Source: Alkalispirillum mobile
Lineage (GTDB): Bacteria > Pseudomonadota > Gammaproteobacteria > Nitrococcales > Halorhodospiraceae
Length of the DNA: 64,000 bases
Reading direction: 5' to 3'
NCBI RefSeq assembly: GCF_003664325.1
Contig: NZ_RCDA01000003.1
Span: 218,563 to 282,562 of the forward strand
The translations under genes and the position numbers were made by a program. The notes under the pieces were generated by a model. That model saw only the letters and a program-made list of their open reading frames with translations, had not been told where the DNA came from and searched no databases. This document shows, one piece after another, positions 44,156 through 53,103 of the stretch. Numbering within the stretch: position 1 is the stretch's first letter; every line of letters begins with the position of its first letter.

Positions 44156-45551
44156 AATTCGCCTCGTAATCCTCCAGAGGATACAGTGGGTACAGCCCGG
44201 TTGCGATGAGCTTACCCGCCTCCGGATAATCTGGGCGCCTGGCGTCGATCTGCGCCTGCATCTCCTGGTAATCGGCTGGCGTGATGCAAACCGATTTAAG
44301 TTTCCGTGTAACGAAGCGAGGCACTTTTTGTGACGCATTGGAATAGCTGGGGTCTGGCACCTTCCAGCCTTCGCCGTAGTAGGCTGCCAGAACGCGCTCA
44401 GCGTTCTTCGGAACGTCCACCTCAACCCCGCGCAGGATCTCCGTCCTCACTGGCTCAAAATCCGATATTTCCAGCGGCAGACAGGCCTGTTTGTGCGCCC
44501 AAATGTACCCGTTCTCATACCAAACAGGTCGCACGTCCAAATGAACGTCTGGCTTGTCGTCCTTAAGCCGGAGACGGAATAGGCGGCCGTTCCGATTGAA
44601 GCTGCATGTGAAACCTGCCAAGACAAGATCAACAACCAAATGCATCGTTTCACGTTTCACATCCGCAGCGGTGCGCTTATGGGACAGGTATCCTGCATCA
44701 AAATCATCGTCAGATTGAATAAAGTCGCCTTCTCGGATATGACCTAATAGAGTGCCGTACATAAGGAACAACGGTGAACCAAAGGATTGAGAAAAATATT
44801 TTTGCGCCCGAGCATAAATTTTTAAGTACCGCTGCTGCCGGGCCTCAATCGTATCCGGTGCCAGAGAAAGAAATCCCTTTTTATCGATCCCGGAAGCGGA
44901 CGACAGATAATCGAAAATTGTACTATCGCCGTGTGGAACCTCCACTTTCGCCGCGGATGATTTGCGGAAGCGCAAATGCTTGCCTTCCATAGTAGAGATA
45001 GACAATTGACTACTTTGTGGAAACCGCGCGATTACCTCGCGTTTTATGTGGTAATGGAAGAAAGGGGGCGCCCACTTTCGATAATATAGTGGTAGACTTC
45101 TGATGTATTGATTATCTAGCCACAGCGCCACGTTCTGGCTCCCAACTGCTTCGTTCGACAAGAAGCCATCCAAACGTAAGCCAAGATGAGTGAACTCCAA
45201 CGAGTACCGCCCTGCGAACCTGTTGGGAGGACGAGTCAGAAAATTCTGTTCCTTCACCTGACACCGAAACAACGGATCGGGAGATCCCACCCTATTAGTA
45301 TTGCCTAACCATTCATTTTTTGCCCGATGAAACTCAACAAATTGTTTTATTTTGAACGCAGATATTCGGTTAGAGGTGGAAAGCGCCGTTGCCCTTCTCT
45401 CAAGCAACAAAAACAATAAATATGAAAGGCGATGCCAGCCTATAGATTCCGCTGCTATCGCGAAATGATGCACAGCTGCAAGCCATAAGCTCCTGTATAT
45501 GAAAACGGGCTTTATTGAATGCTTTATGAAATGAAGAAGTACGATACGCAA
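44145..45551 (-). CDS. LicD-family protein (second of two)
   Basis: The 468-residue protein has an unassigned N-terminal domain (about 1-215, basic and aromatic) and a LicD-like domain with LFLMYGTLLGHIREGDFIQ followed by SDDDFDAGYL at about residues 270-300 and the C-terminal AAYYGEGWKVPDPSY pattern typical of LicD proteins. Base composition is lower in GC than the genes to its left. It is probably a glycan phosphoryl-group transferase; the donor could be a CDP-alcohol, given the TagD-like gene at 52647. Confidence 0.78.
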   Translation of the reverse strand: MRIVLLHFIKHSIKPVFIYRSLWLAAVHHFAIAAESIGWHRLSYLLFLLLERRATALSTSNRISAFKIKQFVEFHRAKNEWLGNTNRVGSPDPLFRCQVKEQNFLTRPPNRFAGRYSLEFTHLGLRLDGFLSNEAVGSQNVALWLDNQYIRSLPLYYRKWAPPFFHYHIKREVIARFPQSSQLSISTMEGKHLRFRKSSAAKVEVPHGDSTIFDYLSSASGIDKKGFLSLAPDTIEARQQRYLKIYARAQKYFSQSFGSPLFLMYGTLLGHIREGDFIQSDDDFDAGYLSHKRTAADVKRETMHLVVDLVLAGFTCSFNRNGRLFRLRLKDDKPDVHLDVRPVWYENGYIWAHKQACLPLEISDFEPVRTEILRGVEVDVPKNAERVLAAYYGEGWKVPDPSYSNASQKVPRFVTRKLKSVCITPADYQEMQAQIDARRPDYPEAGKLIATGLYPLYPLEDYEANCEW

Positions 45552-45615
45552 TTAGGGCCACCTTCCTGTTTTAGTAGCGCAGGGGTCGTCATCGGCTATA
45601 AAGTCCGAGAATGGA

Positions 45616-47280
45616 TCATTTCCTTACCGCGGCTTCCCCATCAGACTCTTCGGTTAGCGCAATCCAGTCTGCTTCCGGGTACAGGGATACTCGTAGTGAT
45701 GATAAGGTCGAAACTGCCCCGGGCAAATGATCCAAATGAATTCTTATTTCGCTGGTGGCTTTTCTCCTCCGGTACCGAAGAGGAATAGATAGTAGCTCCC
45801 GTTCCCCGAAAGTGATCATTATGGCGTGAGGAGGGCGCACGACCTGATTCGTTACCTTGTAAAGCACGCAGCCTTTGAAAGTGATGCTTGTTTCGTCCAT
45901 TTTAAAGGCCGCGTTCACCTTAACGTCGCAGTCAAGTGTAAGAGTTTGGGCTGATGGGATAGGTACGTGGAGCCTATCTGTCCCTCCGTTCTTACGATTG
46001 GTTAACGTTTGAGGCACGTGACACTTGTCGTCCCTAAGAACGGAGTGTACGTGTACGTACTTCACGGTATAAGGCGTAAAATTTGTTTGCTTCCCGGCAG
46101 CTGAAGCAGATAAGCTTTTCCTATGGTCTCTATTTACTGCCGAAATAAATCTTTTTGCGACCGGCGCCGCTCTTTTTTTTACCCTCCATAGTTTCCGGAC
46201 AGCGCGACCAATATTTTCCCTAAACTTTATTGAGTAGTAGGAATAGAAGTCCGTGGCTGTCAAGGTGATAGTGTCAGGGTCGGGCTGATCCGAAATATTA
46301 AATTCATTTTTCTTTAAAATTTTTATTGCCTTCTGGTATTTTATTTTCGACACAGGAGGTGCGTCGAATTTCTTCAGTTCCCTTTGAAAGGTTGACAGCC
46401 GGGATTTTTTTACTGCCCTTAAAGCGGTAGTGTAGCGATACCCTAAATATTGATCGAGCTCGTCAATTGATTGAAGATTTCTTAATAAAGCGAAGTCATA
46501 TCGGAACCTCAGGCTCGTTTGTTTTCTTTTTGTCCATGATCCAGGCACGCCGTTTCGATACGCAGACATGCATCGGTTGATGTATAAGGCGCCTCCCCGG
46601 CGAGCACCTAAAACCTGAAGGTAGTGATCTCCCATTGAGGTTCTGTAGTACCATTCCGGGAGGTCGAGAATTAGTTGCCTTTTGAACATCAAAGAGGCAG
46701 TGGGGCAAAACTGGCCTTTGCCCAAAATCATGGCTTTAATGTCAAATACCTTATTGGTGCCTGCCCTCTGAGCGTAGACAAAGTTTCTTTTTCTCCCATC
46801 CTCATAATGCCATACTGCGGAGTGGAAGCTTAAGTCGCAGAACGGCATTCGTTCCATGTTTTCCGCTTGAAGTTGGAGCTTATTTCTGTCAATCCAGAAG
46901 TCGTCACCTTCACAGAGAGCAATATACTTCCCTGTGGCCTTTCGAAATGCAATGATCGACGACTTCCGTCCCTGGCTGTATTGGTTTTCCGTCTGGTAAA
47001 TGGGCTTTATTATGTTTGGATATCTCGCCTGGTATCTAGCAATAATATCCGGAGAGCCGTCAGTCGAGGCGTCATCATGAACAATCACCTCAAAAGCGAA
47101 AGCCGTCTTTTGAAGAATAAAGCTATTCAACGCGGACGTGATGTACCGCGAGTGGTTATAGCACGTACATGAGATGCTCACAAGCACCTGGCTGGTTCGC
47201 CAAGTGCTCATGATCTCATTCTCAGATGGTAACTCCTCAAGCCGATAGAGTTCAGGAGTAATGGTGCTAGATTTTGCCAT
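45616..47280 (-). CDS. Family 2 glycosyltransferase with C-terminal extension
   Basis: The ATG at 47280 gives 554 residues and overlaps the ATP-grasp gene by 14 bp. The GT-A domain (about 30-260) has VSISCTCYNHSRYITSALNSFI, then FEVIVHDDASTDGS and the metal-binding ALCEGDDFWID. The C-terminal 250 residues contain a beta-rich region (HVPIPSAQTLTLDCDVKVNAAF) of unknown function resembling a carbohydrate-binding add-on. It probably adds one sugar to the repeat unit in the cytoplasm. The AT-rich codon use suggests recent acquisition. Confidence 0.85.
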   Translation of the reverse strand: MAKSSTITPELYRLEELPSENEIMSTWRTSQVLVSISCTCYNHSRYITSALNSFILQKTAFAFEVIVHDDASTDGSPDIIARYQARYPNIIKPIYQTENQYSQGRKSSIIAFRKATGKYIALCEGDDFWIDRNKLQLQAENMERMPFCDLSFHSAVWHYEDGRKRNFVYAQRAGTNKVFDIKAMILGKGQFCPTASLMFKRQLILDLPEWYYRTSMGDHYLQVLGARRGGALYINRCMSAYRNGVPGSWTKRKQTSLRFRYDFALLRNLQSIDELDQYLGYRYTTALRAVKKSRLSTFQRELKKFDAPPVSKIKYQKAIKILKKNEFNISDQPDPDTITLTATDFYSYYSIKFRENIGRAVRKLWRVKKRAAPVAKRFISAVNRDHRKSLSASAAGKQTNFTPYTVKYVHVHSVLRDDKCHVPQTLTNRKNGGTDRLHVPIPSAQTLTLDCDVKVNAAFKMDETSITFKGCVLYKVTNQVVRPPHAIMITFGERELLSIPLRYRRRKATSEIRIHLDHLPGAVSTLSSLRVSLYPEADWIALTEESDGEAAVRK

Positions 47281-48346
47281 GGAGCCTAATTGTGTCAGGC
47301 CGGTTATAAACATCGTGCTTTTTAAATTCCTTGTATTGAGGTAACTTGAAGTCATTCAGTGCGACTATATCGAAATTGGTAGCCCCTGCGAACCACGCAT
47401 ACGTCTTATGGTCGCCGGGAGTCTTGTTACCGCCCGAAGTCCTTTGTTTGCCGAAATAATCGGCTAAAAATCCGTCAAGAAAGCTGGGGTAGTAATCGAT
47501 TCCTAGCTGAAGAGGACCCCAAAATCTGGGGTTTATTTCTATGTAATACGGGGTCGGCCCGCTCTTTATTATTTCAACCATGAATGGGCCTTGGAAGCCG
47601 GCGCAAGATAGTTTTTTTGTTACGGCGTTAGTTTCGATTCCTGGATTGCTACAAGACTCTGCAAATACAATCGACTTTCCTCCTACTTGCTGCGCGATAT
47701 TGCGTTGCCAATATCCGTCAAACGCACCGTTTGTGGCTAGGTAACCGCATAAATAATAACTCGTTCCGGTTATGTATTCTTGTACAAAGTATTCCGACTT
47801 TTTTATGGTCCTTAAAGTGTCGGCAAGAGTTTCTTTGTCTGTGCAAATTATCGGGTAGAGTGCTTGCCCGCTTGAGATGTTCTGTTTAGGTTTTATGACA
47901 CACGGAGTAATGCATTGATCCCAGTTTAACATTCTAGGTGTTGAAAGCGGTCCGGAATCACACATTAAACGCTGAGAACTTTGTTTTCCTGTTACCTCTT
48001 CGTATGTTGCCCTATCGCATAGTAAAATTCGTACGCCAGACTTTTCGACTGCTGGCCTATTTCTCAACACAAAGGTATTTATGTATTCCGTTGTCGGGAT
48101 GTAAATAAGCGGACGGCCATTTGTCCGTCGTGAAATAATATTGAATAGTTCTACTGTTACTTTTTTGCTCTCCCTTTCATATACTACCAAGTCTGAATAG
48201 TCGGTATGATATATGGGGTCATCACTTCCGGAGGAGGCAATGCATACATCTATGTCATTGTTTTTTAGATATCTAGCTAGCGCAACCACCGAGCGTTGAT
48301 TGTGCCCAGAGAACAGGAGGGCGCTTGGCTTGGGACAGTCCGACAT
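47267..48346 (-). CDS. ATP-grasp domain carboxylate-amine ligase-like protein
   Basis: The 359-residue protein starts with a Rossmann-like N-terminal domain (SALLFSGHNQRSVVALARYLKN). An ATP-grasp fold follows, with VIKPKQNISSG (phosphate loop Lys) near residue 150, YFVQEYITGTSYYLCGY near 188-205 and the metal-binding MVEIIKSGPTPYYIEINPRFWGPLQLG near 250-275. Such enzymes join a carboxylate to an amine through acyl-phosphate. In polysaccharide loci they may attach amino acids to sugars. The exact substrate is unknown. The gene is AT-rich and separated from vioA by 357 bp. Confidence 0.82.
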   Translation of the reverse strand: MSDCPKPSALLFSGHNQRSVVALARYLKNNDIDVCIASSGSDDPIYHTDYSDLVVYERESKKVTVELFNIISRRTNGRPLIYIPTTEYINTFVLRNRPAVEKSGVRILLCDRATYEEVTGKQSSQRLMCDSGPLSTPRMLNWDQCITPCVIKPKQNISSGQALYPIICTDKETLADTLRTIKKSEYFVQEYITGTSYYLCGYLATNGAFDGYWQRNIAQQVGGKSIVFAESCSNPGIETNAVTKKLSCAGFQGPFMVEIIKSGPTPYYIEINPRFWGPLQLGIDYYPSFLDGFLADYFGKQRTSGGNKTPGDHKTYAWFAGATNFDIVALNDFKLPQYKEFKKHDVYNRPDTIRLHGKI

Positions 48347-48703
48347 GCTGAGTCCTTATTTAGATTTTACGCGGAAAATAAAGAAGTGAAGTGATGGTCA
48401 AAACAGCGTGGGCGAAGTTAATTTTTTGCGGTATTGGTTCAATTTCCCGAGAAGGGCAAGAATTAGTAGGGTGCGCCGGACTGCTAGTTACTTAGTAACT
48501 CGCGGGCGATTGTAATGATGCGTGCAGACGGTCCAGGGGGCCTTTTGGGAAAGTCTAGAACTGAGTACCTGATAGGTGAACAATGCGTACCTGGAAGCAT
48601 GCTTAAAATTATCCCGAAAAACGGAACCAGTTCAGGCCATCTCTAAATATTTAAAAGAAGCAGCTGAATCTGGCGCACGGCATGATTGTACTCACGAAGA
48701 ATC
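48347..48703. other. 357-bp AT-rich intergenic gap
   Basis: It lies between two leftward genes, vioA and the ATP-grasp gene, and should hold a promoter for the latter. A near-palindrome AGTTACTTAGTAACT is at 48486-48500. A 22-codon frame, [19 protein letters not shown] and three more residues, starts at 48711 overlapping the vioA stop and ends at 48643; it could be the stub of a lost downstream gene. Nothing else was recognised. Confidence 0.45.
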
Positions 48704-49837
48704 TCATTCATAACCACGCGAGCTTCCCGGCTCAAGCTTACAGATGCTTTCTCTCAATGCGGAGACGACCTTTTCCGCGGGAGCGGATGCGTAGAGTGGC
48801 AGGCAAAGAACTCGGTTCGCGATGTCTTGTGAAGTGGGGCAGTAGCTAGAGCGCGAATTACTAAAAACGGTGTCTAGTGAGGGATGAAAGTATCTGCGTG
48901 GGAAGATCCCCTTTTGATTCATGAATTCTTCAACTTCTTCCGTTTTTGTCCTACTCTCGAGTAAGACTGGAAAATAGGCATAGTTGTTGCTCGCGCCATT
49001 TGCCCAGCTTTGGAAAGTGACGTAATCGCGAAGCTTTTCATTATAGATCTCCCAGGCTGTCTTCCTAGCAAGTAGGTTAGATTCCATTTCATCAAGTACA
49101 CATAGTCCCATGGCCGCTTGAAACTCGTTCATTTTGGCATTGATTCCAGCCTGTTCACGTCGTTCTCCTTCAGGAAGCCCGAAGTTAATCAGTTTGCGAG
49201 CATATTCGAGATCTTGCGCACGTTTAAAGACTACGGCTCCACCCTCAATGGTGTGAAATACCTTTGTGGCATGGAAGCTTAATGTTGCTGCATCGCCCCA
49301 GTTTAATACGCATTCCCCTCGGTATGTGGTGCCAAAAGAATGGGCAGCATCGTAAATAACTTTAAGGTTGTGCTTTCTCGCAATATTGTGTATTTCCTCT
49401 ACATTGCAAGGGTTCCCAAAAACATGGACCGGCACAATCGCTTTCGTACGCTTTGTTATTACGCTTGCAATCCCAGCGGGATCTAAATTCCAAGTCTCCC
49501 GATCAATGTCAACAAAAACTGGATCAATTCCTTCCCACTTAAGGGAACTGGTAGTTGCCATGAACGTGAACGGCGTGGTTATGGCCTGGGGCGGAGGGCC
49601 ATTAACAGTGGAGGTTAAGCCTAGCGTTTTATATGCAATCTGAAGTGCTAGCGTTCCATTGGCTACTAGAAGTAGGTTCTCAACTCCTAGATAGTGTTTT
49701 AAGCGCTCAGTAAGCTTTTGTACCAAGGGGCCATTGTTCGTTAGCCAGGCCCGCTCGTAGATCCCGTCAATATATCGCTCCAACATTTCCCGGCGGGGGA
49801 GAAAGGGCTTTGTCACTGGGATAACCGGTGTTCTCAT
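48704..49837 (-). CDS. vioA: dTDP-4-keto-6-deoxyglucose aminotransferase, VioA-like
   Basis: The 377-residue DegT-family protein has [21 protein letters not shown] followed by [11 protein letters not shown], the pattern of VioA-type enzymes that make dTDP-4-amino-4,6-dideoxyglucose (viosamine). The PLP lysine is in [15 protein letters not shown] near residue 185, with [13 protein letters not shown] before it. It overlaps rmlA by 4 bp, and rmlB precedes rmlA, so the three genes together supply dTDP-viosamine. rmlC and rmlD are absent. Other dTDP-sugar aminotransferases (RffA, FdtB) are alternatives. Confidence 0.82.
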   Translation of the reverse strand: MRTPVIPVTKPFLPRREMLERYIDGIYERAWLTNNGPLVQKLTERLKHYLGVENLLLVANGTLALQIAYKTLGLTSTVNGPPPQAITTPFTFMATTSSLKWEGIDPVFVDIDRETWNLDPAGIASVITKRTKAIVPVHVFGNPCNVEEIHNIARKHNLKVIYDAAHSFGTTYRGECVLNWGDAATLSFHATKVFHTIEGGAVVFKRAQDLEYARKLINFGLPEGERREQAGINAKMNEFQAAMGLCVLDEMESNLLARKTAWEIYNEKLRDYVTFQSWANGASNNYAYFPVLLESRTKTEEVEEFMNQKGIFPRRYFHPSLDTVFSNSRSSYCPTSQDIANRVLCLPLYASAPAEKVVSALRESICKLEPGSSRGYE

Positions 49838-50703
49838 GACTCATTCACCAGGTCGAGCAAATATTCGCCATACCCATTACTAGAAAGAGTGTTCCCGACC
49901 CTTTTTAGCTCATCCGTTGTAAGCCATCCGTTGCGCCAAGCAATTTCTTCTAGGCACGCAATCTTGTAACCTTGCCGATGCTCAACGGTTTGAACAAAAC
50001 TGCTGGCCTCGTGGAGCGTGTCATGAGTTCCAGTGTCAAGCCAGGCGAACCCTCTGCCAAGAACCTCCACATTAAGGTTGCCACGCTCGAGGTATGCCTT
50101 GTTGACGCAAGTTATTTCGAGCTCCCCCCGAGGTGATGGAGTTATGTTTTTCGCTATTCGGACGACATCGTTGTCGTAAAAATAAAGACCTGTTACCGCG
50201 TAGTGGGAGCTCGGTTCTTTTGGCTTCTCCTCAATCGAAATCGCACGCTTTTCTTCGTCAAATGCCACCACTCCAAAGCGTTCTGGATCTTTGACCTGAT
50301 ACGCAAACACCGACGCCCCATGGGCGCGCTCGGCAGCATGCTTAAGTTTCGAGGAAAAGCCCTGGCCGTGGAATATGTTATCGCCCAATACAAGACAAAC
50401 AGGATCGGTGCCAATAAACTCTTCGCCAATTATGAAGGCCTGCGCTAAGCCATCCGGACTCGGCTGCTCCGCGTATGTTAAGTGAATCCCAAACTCGTCG
50501 CCCCTGCCCAGTAGCCTCCGGAAGCTGGGCAAATCATCGGGCGTAGAAATCACAAGGATATCCCTGATGCCTGCTAGCATTAGGACAGACAAAGGATAAT
50601 AAATCATGGGCTTGTCATATATTGGCAGAAGTTGTTTAGATATACCCTTGGTTACTGGGTAAAGTCTGCTGCCTCTTCCGCCTGCCAGTATAATTCCCTT
50701 CAT
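49834..50703 (-). CDS. rmlA: Glucose-1-phosphate thymidylyltransferase RmlA
   Basis: RmlA makes dTDP-glucose from glucose-1-phosphate and dTTP. The start at 50703 gives 289 residues beginning [20 protein letters not shown], then [18 protein letters not shown], and later LGDNIFHG and [11 protein letters not shown], all typical. The length matches the family. It is 13 bp downstream of rmlB and overlaps vioA by 4 bp. Its product feeds RmlB. Confidence 0.95.
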   Translation of the reverse strand: MKGIILAGGRGSRLYPVTKGISKQLLPIYDKPMIYYPLSVLMLAGIRDILVISTPDDLPSFRRLLGRGDEFGIHLTYAEQPSPDGLAQAFIIGEEFIGTDPVCLVLGDNIFHGQGFSSKLKHAAERAHGASVFAYQVKDPERFGVVAFDEEKRAISIEEKPKEPSSHYAVTGLYFYDNDVVRIAKNITPSPRGELEITCVNKAYLERGNLNVEVLGRGFAWLDTGTHDTLHEASSFVQTVEHRQGYKIACLEEIAWRNGWLTTDELKRVGNTLSSNGYGEYLLDLVNES

Positions 50704-50716
50704 TGTGCCCCCGTTC

Positions 50717-51814
50717 CTACGTGTTTGCGCCAAGTCGGCCGAGCTGGTATTCGCCGTTAAGCACCCTTTTCCACCAATTTTGGTTCTCAAGATACCAGAC
50801 GACAGTTTTCCGCATCCCGGATTCAAAGGTTTCTTCCGGCGTCCACCCGAGCTCGCGGTCTATTTTTGATGCATCTATGGCATACCGGCGATCGTGGCCG
50901 GGCCGGTCGGTGACATGTGTAATTAAATCCGAATAATGCCTGATAGAATGCGCGCCGAGGTTAGCATCTGGAGGGCATAACGTTTGCAATAGTTGGCATA
51001 TCGTCTTGACGACCTCGATGTTCTGCTTCTCATTGTGCCCGCCTATGTTGTAGGTTTCCCCAACACGTCCATGCTTGAGTACGGTGCAGAGTGCTTTGGC
51101 GTGATCTGATACGTAAAGCCAGTCGCGAATCTGGTCACCGCGCCCATACACTGGGACAGGCCTTCCGTGTAGAGCACTCAAAATAACATGTGGCACTAGC
51201 TTTTCAGGGAAGTGGTACGGCCCATAATTGTTAGAGCAGTTTGTGACCAGGGTGGGCAGGCCATAGGTACGGTGCCACGCCCGCACAAGGTGGTCGGCGC
51301 TGGCCTTGCTAGCCGAATAGGGGCTACTCGGAGCATAAGGGGTTGTTTCTTTAAACAAATGTTCATGGGCGTTAGGTGAGTCCGCAGGGTGTGGTAAATC
51401 CCCATATACTTCATCCGTGGAGATATGGAGGAAACGAAAGTTGGTGCGATGCTCCCCTTCGAGGCTACTCCAGTAGGAGCGAGCGACTTCCAGCAGGGTA
51501 TATGTACCCATCACGTTAGTATTGACGAATGCTGCGGGGCCCTCGATTGAGCGATCCACATGGCTTTCAGCGGCGAGATGCATTACGGCGTCCGGTTTAT
51601 ATCTATAGAAGACTTTTTCAAGGGCATCTCGGTCGCAAATGTCGACCTGCTCGAAAGAATATCGGGGGGAGTTAGCGACCATCACCAGGTTATCCTGGTT
51701 ACCTGCGTAGGTCAATTTATCTACATTGACGACGCTGTCGCTAGTGTTTTTTATAATGTTGCGCACTAGAGCAGAGCCGATAAAGCCTGCCCCACCAGTG
51801 ACTAATAATCTCAA
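50717..51814 (-). CDS. rmlB: dTDP-glucose 4,6-dehydratase RmlB
   Basis: I prefer the TTG start at 51814: GGAGG lies five bases ahead and the protein then begins [19 protein letters not shown], as RmlB usually does; the longer frame to an upstream ATG adds a non-conserved extension. In 365 residues the NAD site (GGAGFIGS), STDEVYGD with the catalytic Thr-Asp-Glu, and [12 protein letters not shown] with the Tyr-x3-Lys are present. It converts dTDP-glucose to dTDP-4-keto-6-deoxyglucose for VioA. It is the first gene of the rmlB-rmlA-vioA unit. Confidence 0.93.
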   Translation of the reverse strand: MRLLVTGGAGFIGSALVRNIIKNTSDSVVNVDKLTYAGNQDNLVMVANSPRYSFEQVDICDRDALEKVFYRYKPDAVMHLAAESHVDRSIEGPAAFVNTNVMGTYTLLEVARSYWSSLEGEHRTNFRFLHISTDEVYGDLPHPADSPNAHEHLFKETTPYAPSSPYSASKASADHLVRAWHRTYGLPTLVTNCSNNYGPYHFPEKLVPHVILSALHGRPVPVYGRGDQIRDWLYVSDHAKALCTVLKHGRVGETYNIGGHNEKQNIEVVKTICQLLQTLCPPDANLGAHSIRHYSDLITHVTDRPGHDRRYAIDASKIDRELGWTPEETFESGMRKTVVWYLENQNWWKRVLNGEYQLGRLGANT

Positions 51815-52646
51815 TGTGGCCTCCCGGTTGTTGGGTTTCAAGGCCTTATCTCCCTGTCGCGGAACGACCTTTACTAACATAAGGTTGTGATGCAGCGCGC
51901 TGACATTGTAGCTGCTGGAAGAGTGGCCGCACTGACCTCGCTCGATGAAAATAAAACAAAATCATGCAAGCAGCGTCTCGATTCCTGGCGGCGCACGAAG
52001 CGCCGGTGCCGAACGTAGCCGGTTGCAGTCGTAGAACCGGGGGGAAGGCTCAGCGACTTGCATGGATGCTCCGAAGCATATCGCGGGTCAAAGACAGCGT
52101 CGTCCACGGCTCATTGGGCTACATAAGCGGTTGCGGGGCCACGTTGCCCACCGCCCGCGCAAGCCAACCCACCTCGTCCTCTGTGAGCTTGCCTGGCCGG
52201 ATTAAACCTACGCTTCGAGTAAAAGGCCTCCGGCCGCTCCATTTGGAGGGCGGCAAGTATTTGACCACCGTGTGTTTGGTGGATCCGGAAGCGTTCCTGT
52301 CGCATCGCCATTACGCGTCGGCTGCGCACTGCTTTTATCGCCTGCAGCTGGAATATATGCCTGGCCGCATTCTCAACAGCATGATGCTCATTCAAGTGAT
52401 TGTACTTTCCTATAATTAGGCCTGAAGAATTTAGTCAAACCTATAAAATTAAGTAAATTTGGAAACGACCTGCGTTGACAACTATATTGCAAGGCCTTAG
52501 TTTGCGCATCATGGCCGGGTTACCTTGGGGCGTTGTAAGGCTTGTCTCGTTTTTTTGGCAAGGTGATTTAGATTAAAAGGGTGTTCTATGCAGCAGCTAC
52601 TGCTGCTTAAAATAAGGGTGTCCCGACCTTGGGTGCCCTTGCATTG
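51815..52646. other. 832-bp intergenic region
   Basis: This contains the presumed promoter of rmlB-rmlA-vioA. On the minus strand, 52119-52310 holds a 60-codon stretch with protein-like composition (GSTKHTVVKYLPPSKWSG, then GKLTEDEVGWLARAVG) that vaguely resembles a helix-turn-helix from a transposase; it has no start codon and I do not call it a gene. The remainder, 52400-52646, is AT-rich and shows nothing recognisable. Confidence 0.4.
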
Positions 52647-53099
52647 TCAAGTTTTACATTCCCGGCTTTTCATTAGCTTGTCAATTAAAGCCCTTAGTTT
52701 GGTGCTGGATGTGTGTTTTGTATAAGGGAAATATACTATTTCAACACCAACCTTGTCGAAGTCCCTTTCGAGACGATTCCACTTTTCAGTCCCTTTCCAG
52801 TCATCGCCTACAAACATTTTATGAAACTGTAGGTTGCGCCAGGCTTCCATTTTGTCCATGCTGGTTTGTGGTACCACCTCGTCTACGAACCTTATGTGCT
52901 CTACAATCTCCATGCGTTCAACAAAGGGTATTATTGGTCTCTTTCCTTTTCTTGATTCGCTTAGCTCATCCGTGGTTACACCGACTATAAGATAGTCGCA
53001 CTCGAGTTTTGCTCTTTTAAGAAGATTGAGGTGTCCTATATGAAACAGATCGTAAACGCCGGTGGTATAACCTATGGTCTTCATTTGTTTTTTCTGCAT
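52647..53099 (-). CDS. Cytidylyltransferase-like protein (TagD/glycerol-3-phosphate cytidylyltransferase type)
   Basis: The 150-residue protein has the nucleotidyltransferase signature GVYDLFHIGHLNLLKRAK (HxGH in FHIGH), GVTTDELSESRKGKRPIIPF and the C-terminal TKHTSSTKLR, the counterpart of the ISTT loop. TagD-type enzymes make CDP-glycerol; relatives use other phospho-alcohols or adenylate sugars. Close length and motif spacing favour a TagD-like enzyme. The start at 53099 and an ATG 15 bases later are both possible, with poor ribosome sites. With two LicD-like genes in the locus, a CDP-activated group is likely added to the polysaccharide. Confidence 0.82.
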   Translation of the reverse strand: MQKKQMKTIGYTTGVYDLFHIGHLNLLKRAKLECDYLIVGVTTDELSESRKGKRPIIPFVERMEIVEHIRFVDEVVPQTSMDKMEAWRNLQFHKMFVGDDWKGTEKWNRLERDFDKVGVEIVYFPYTKHTSSTKLRALIDKLMKSRECKT

Positions 53100-53103
53100 T
53101 GGG

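Noticed and set aside
51964..52419. 151-codon plus-strand frame in the gap before rmlB
   Set aside because: Composition and lack of a ribosome site suggest chance; no family pattern.
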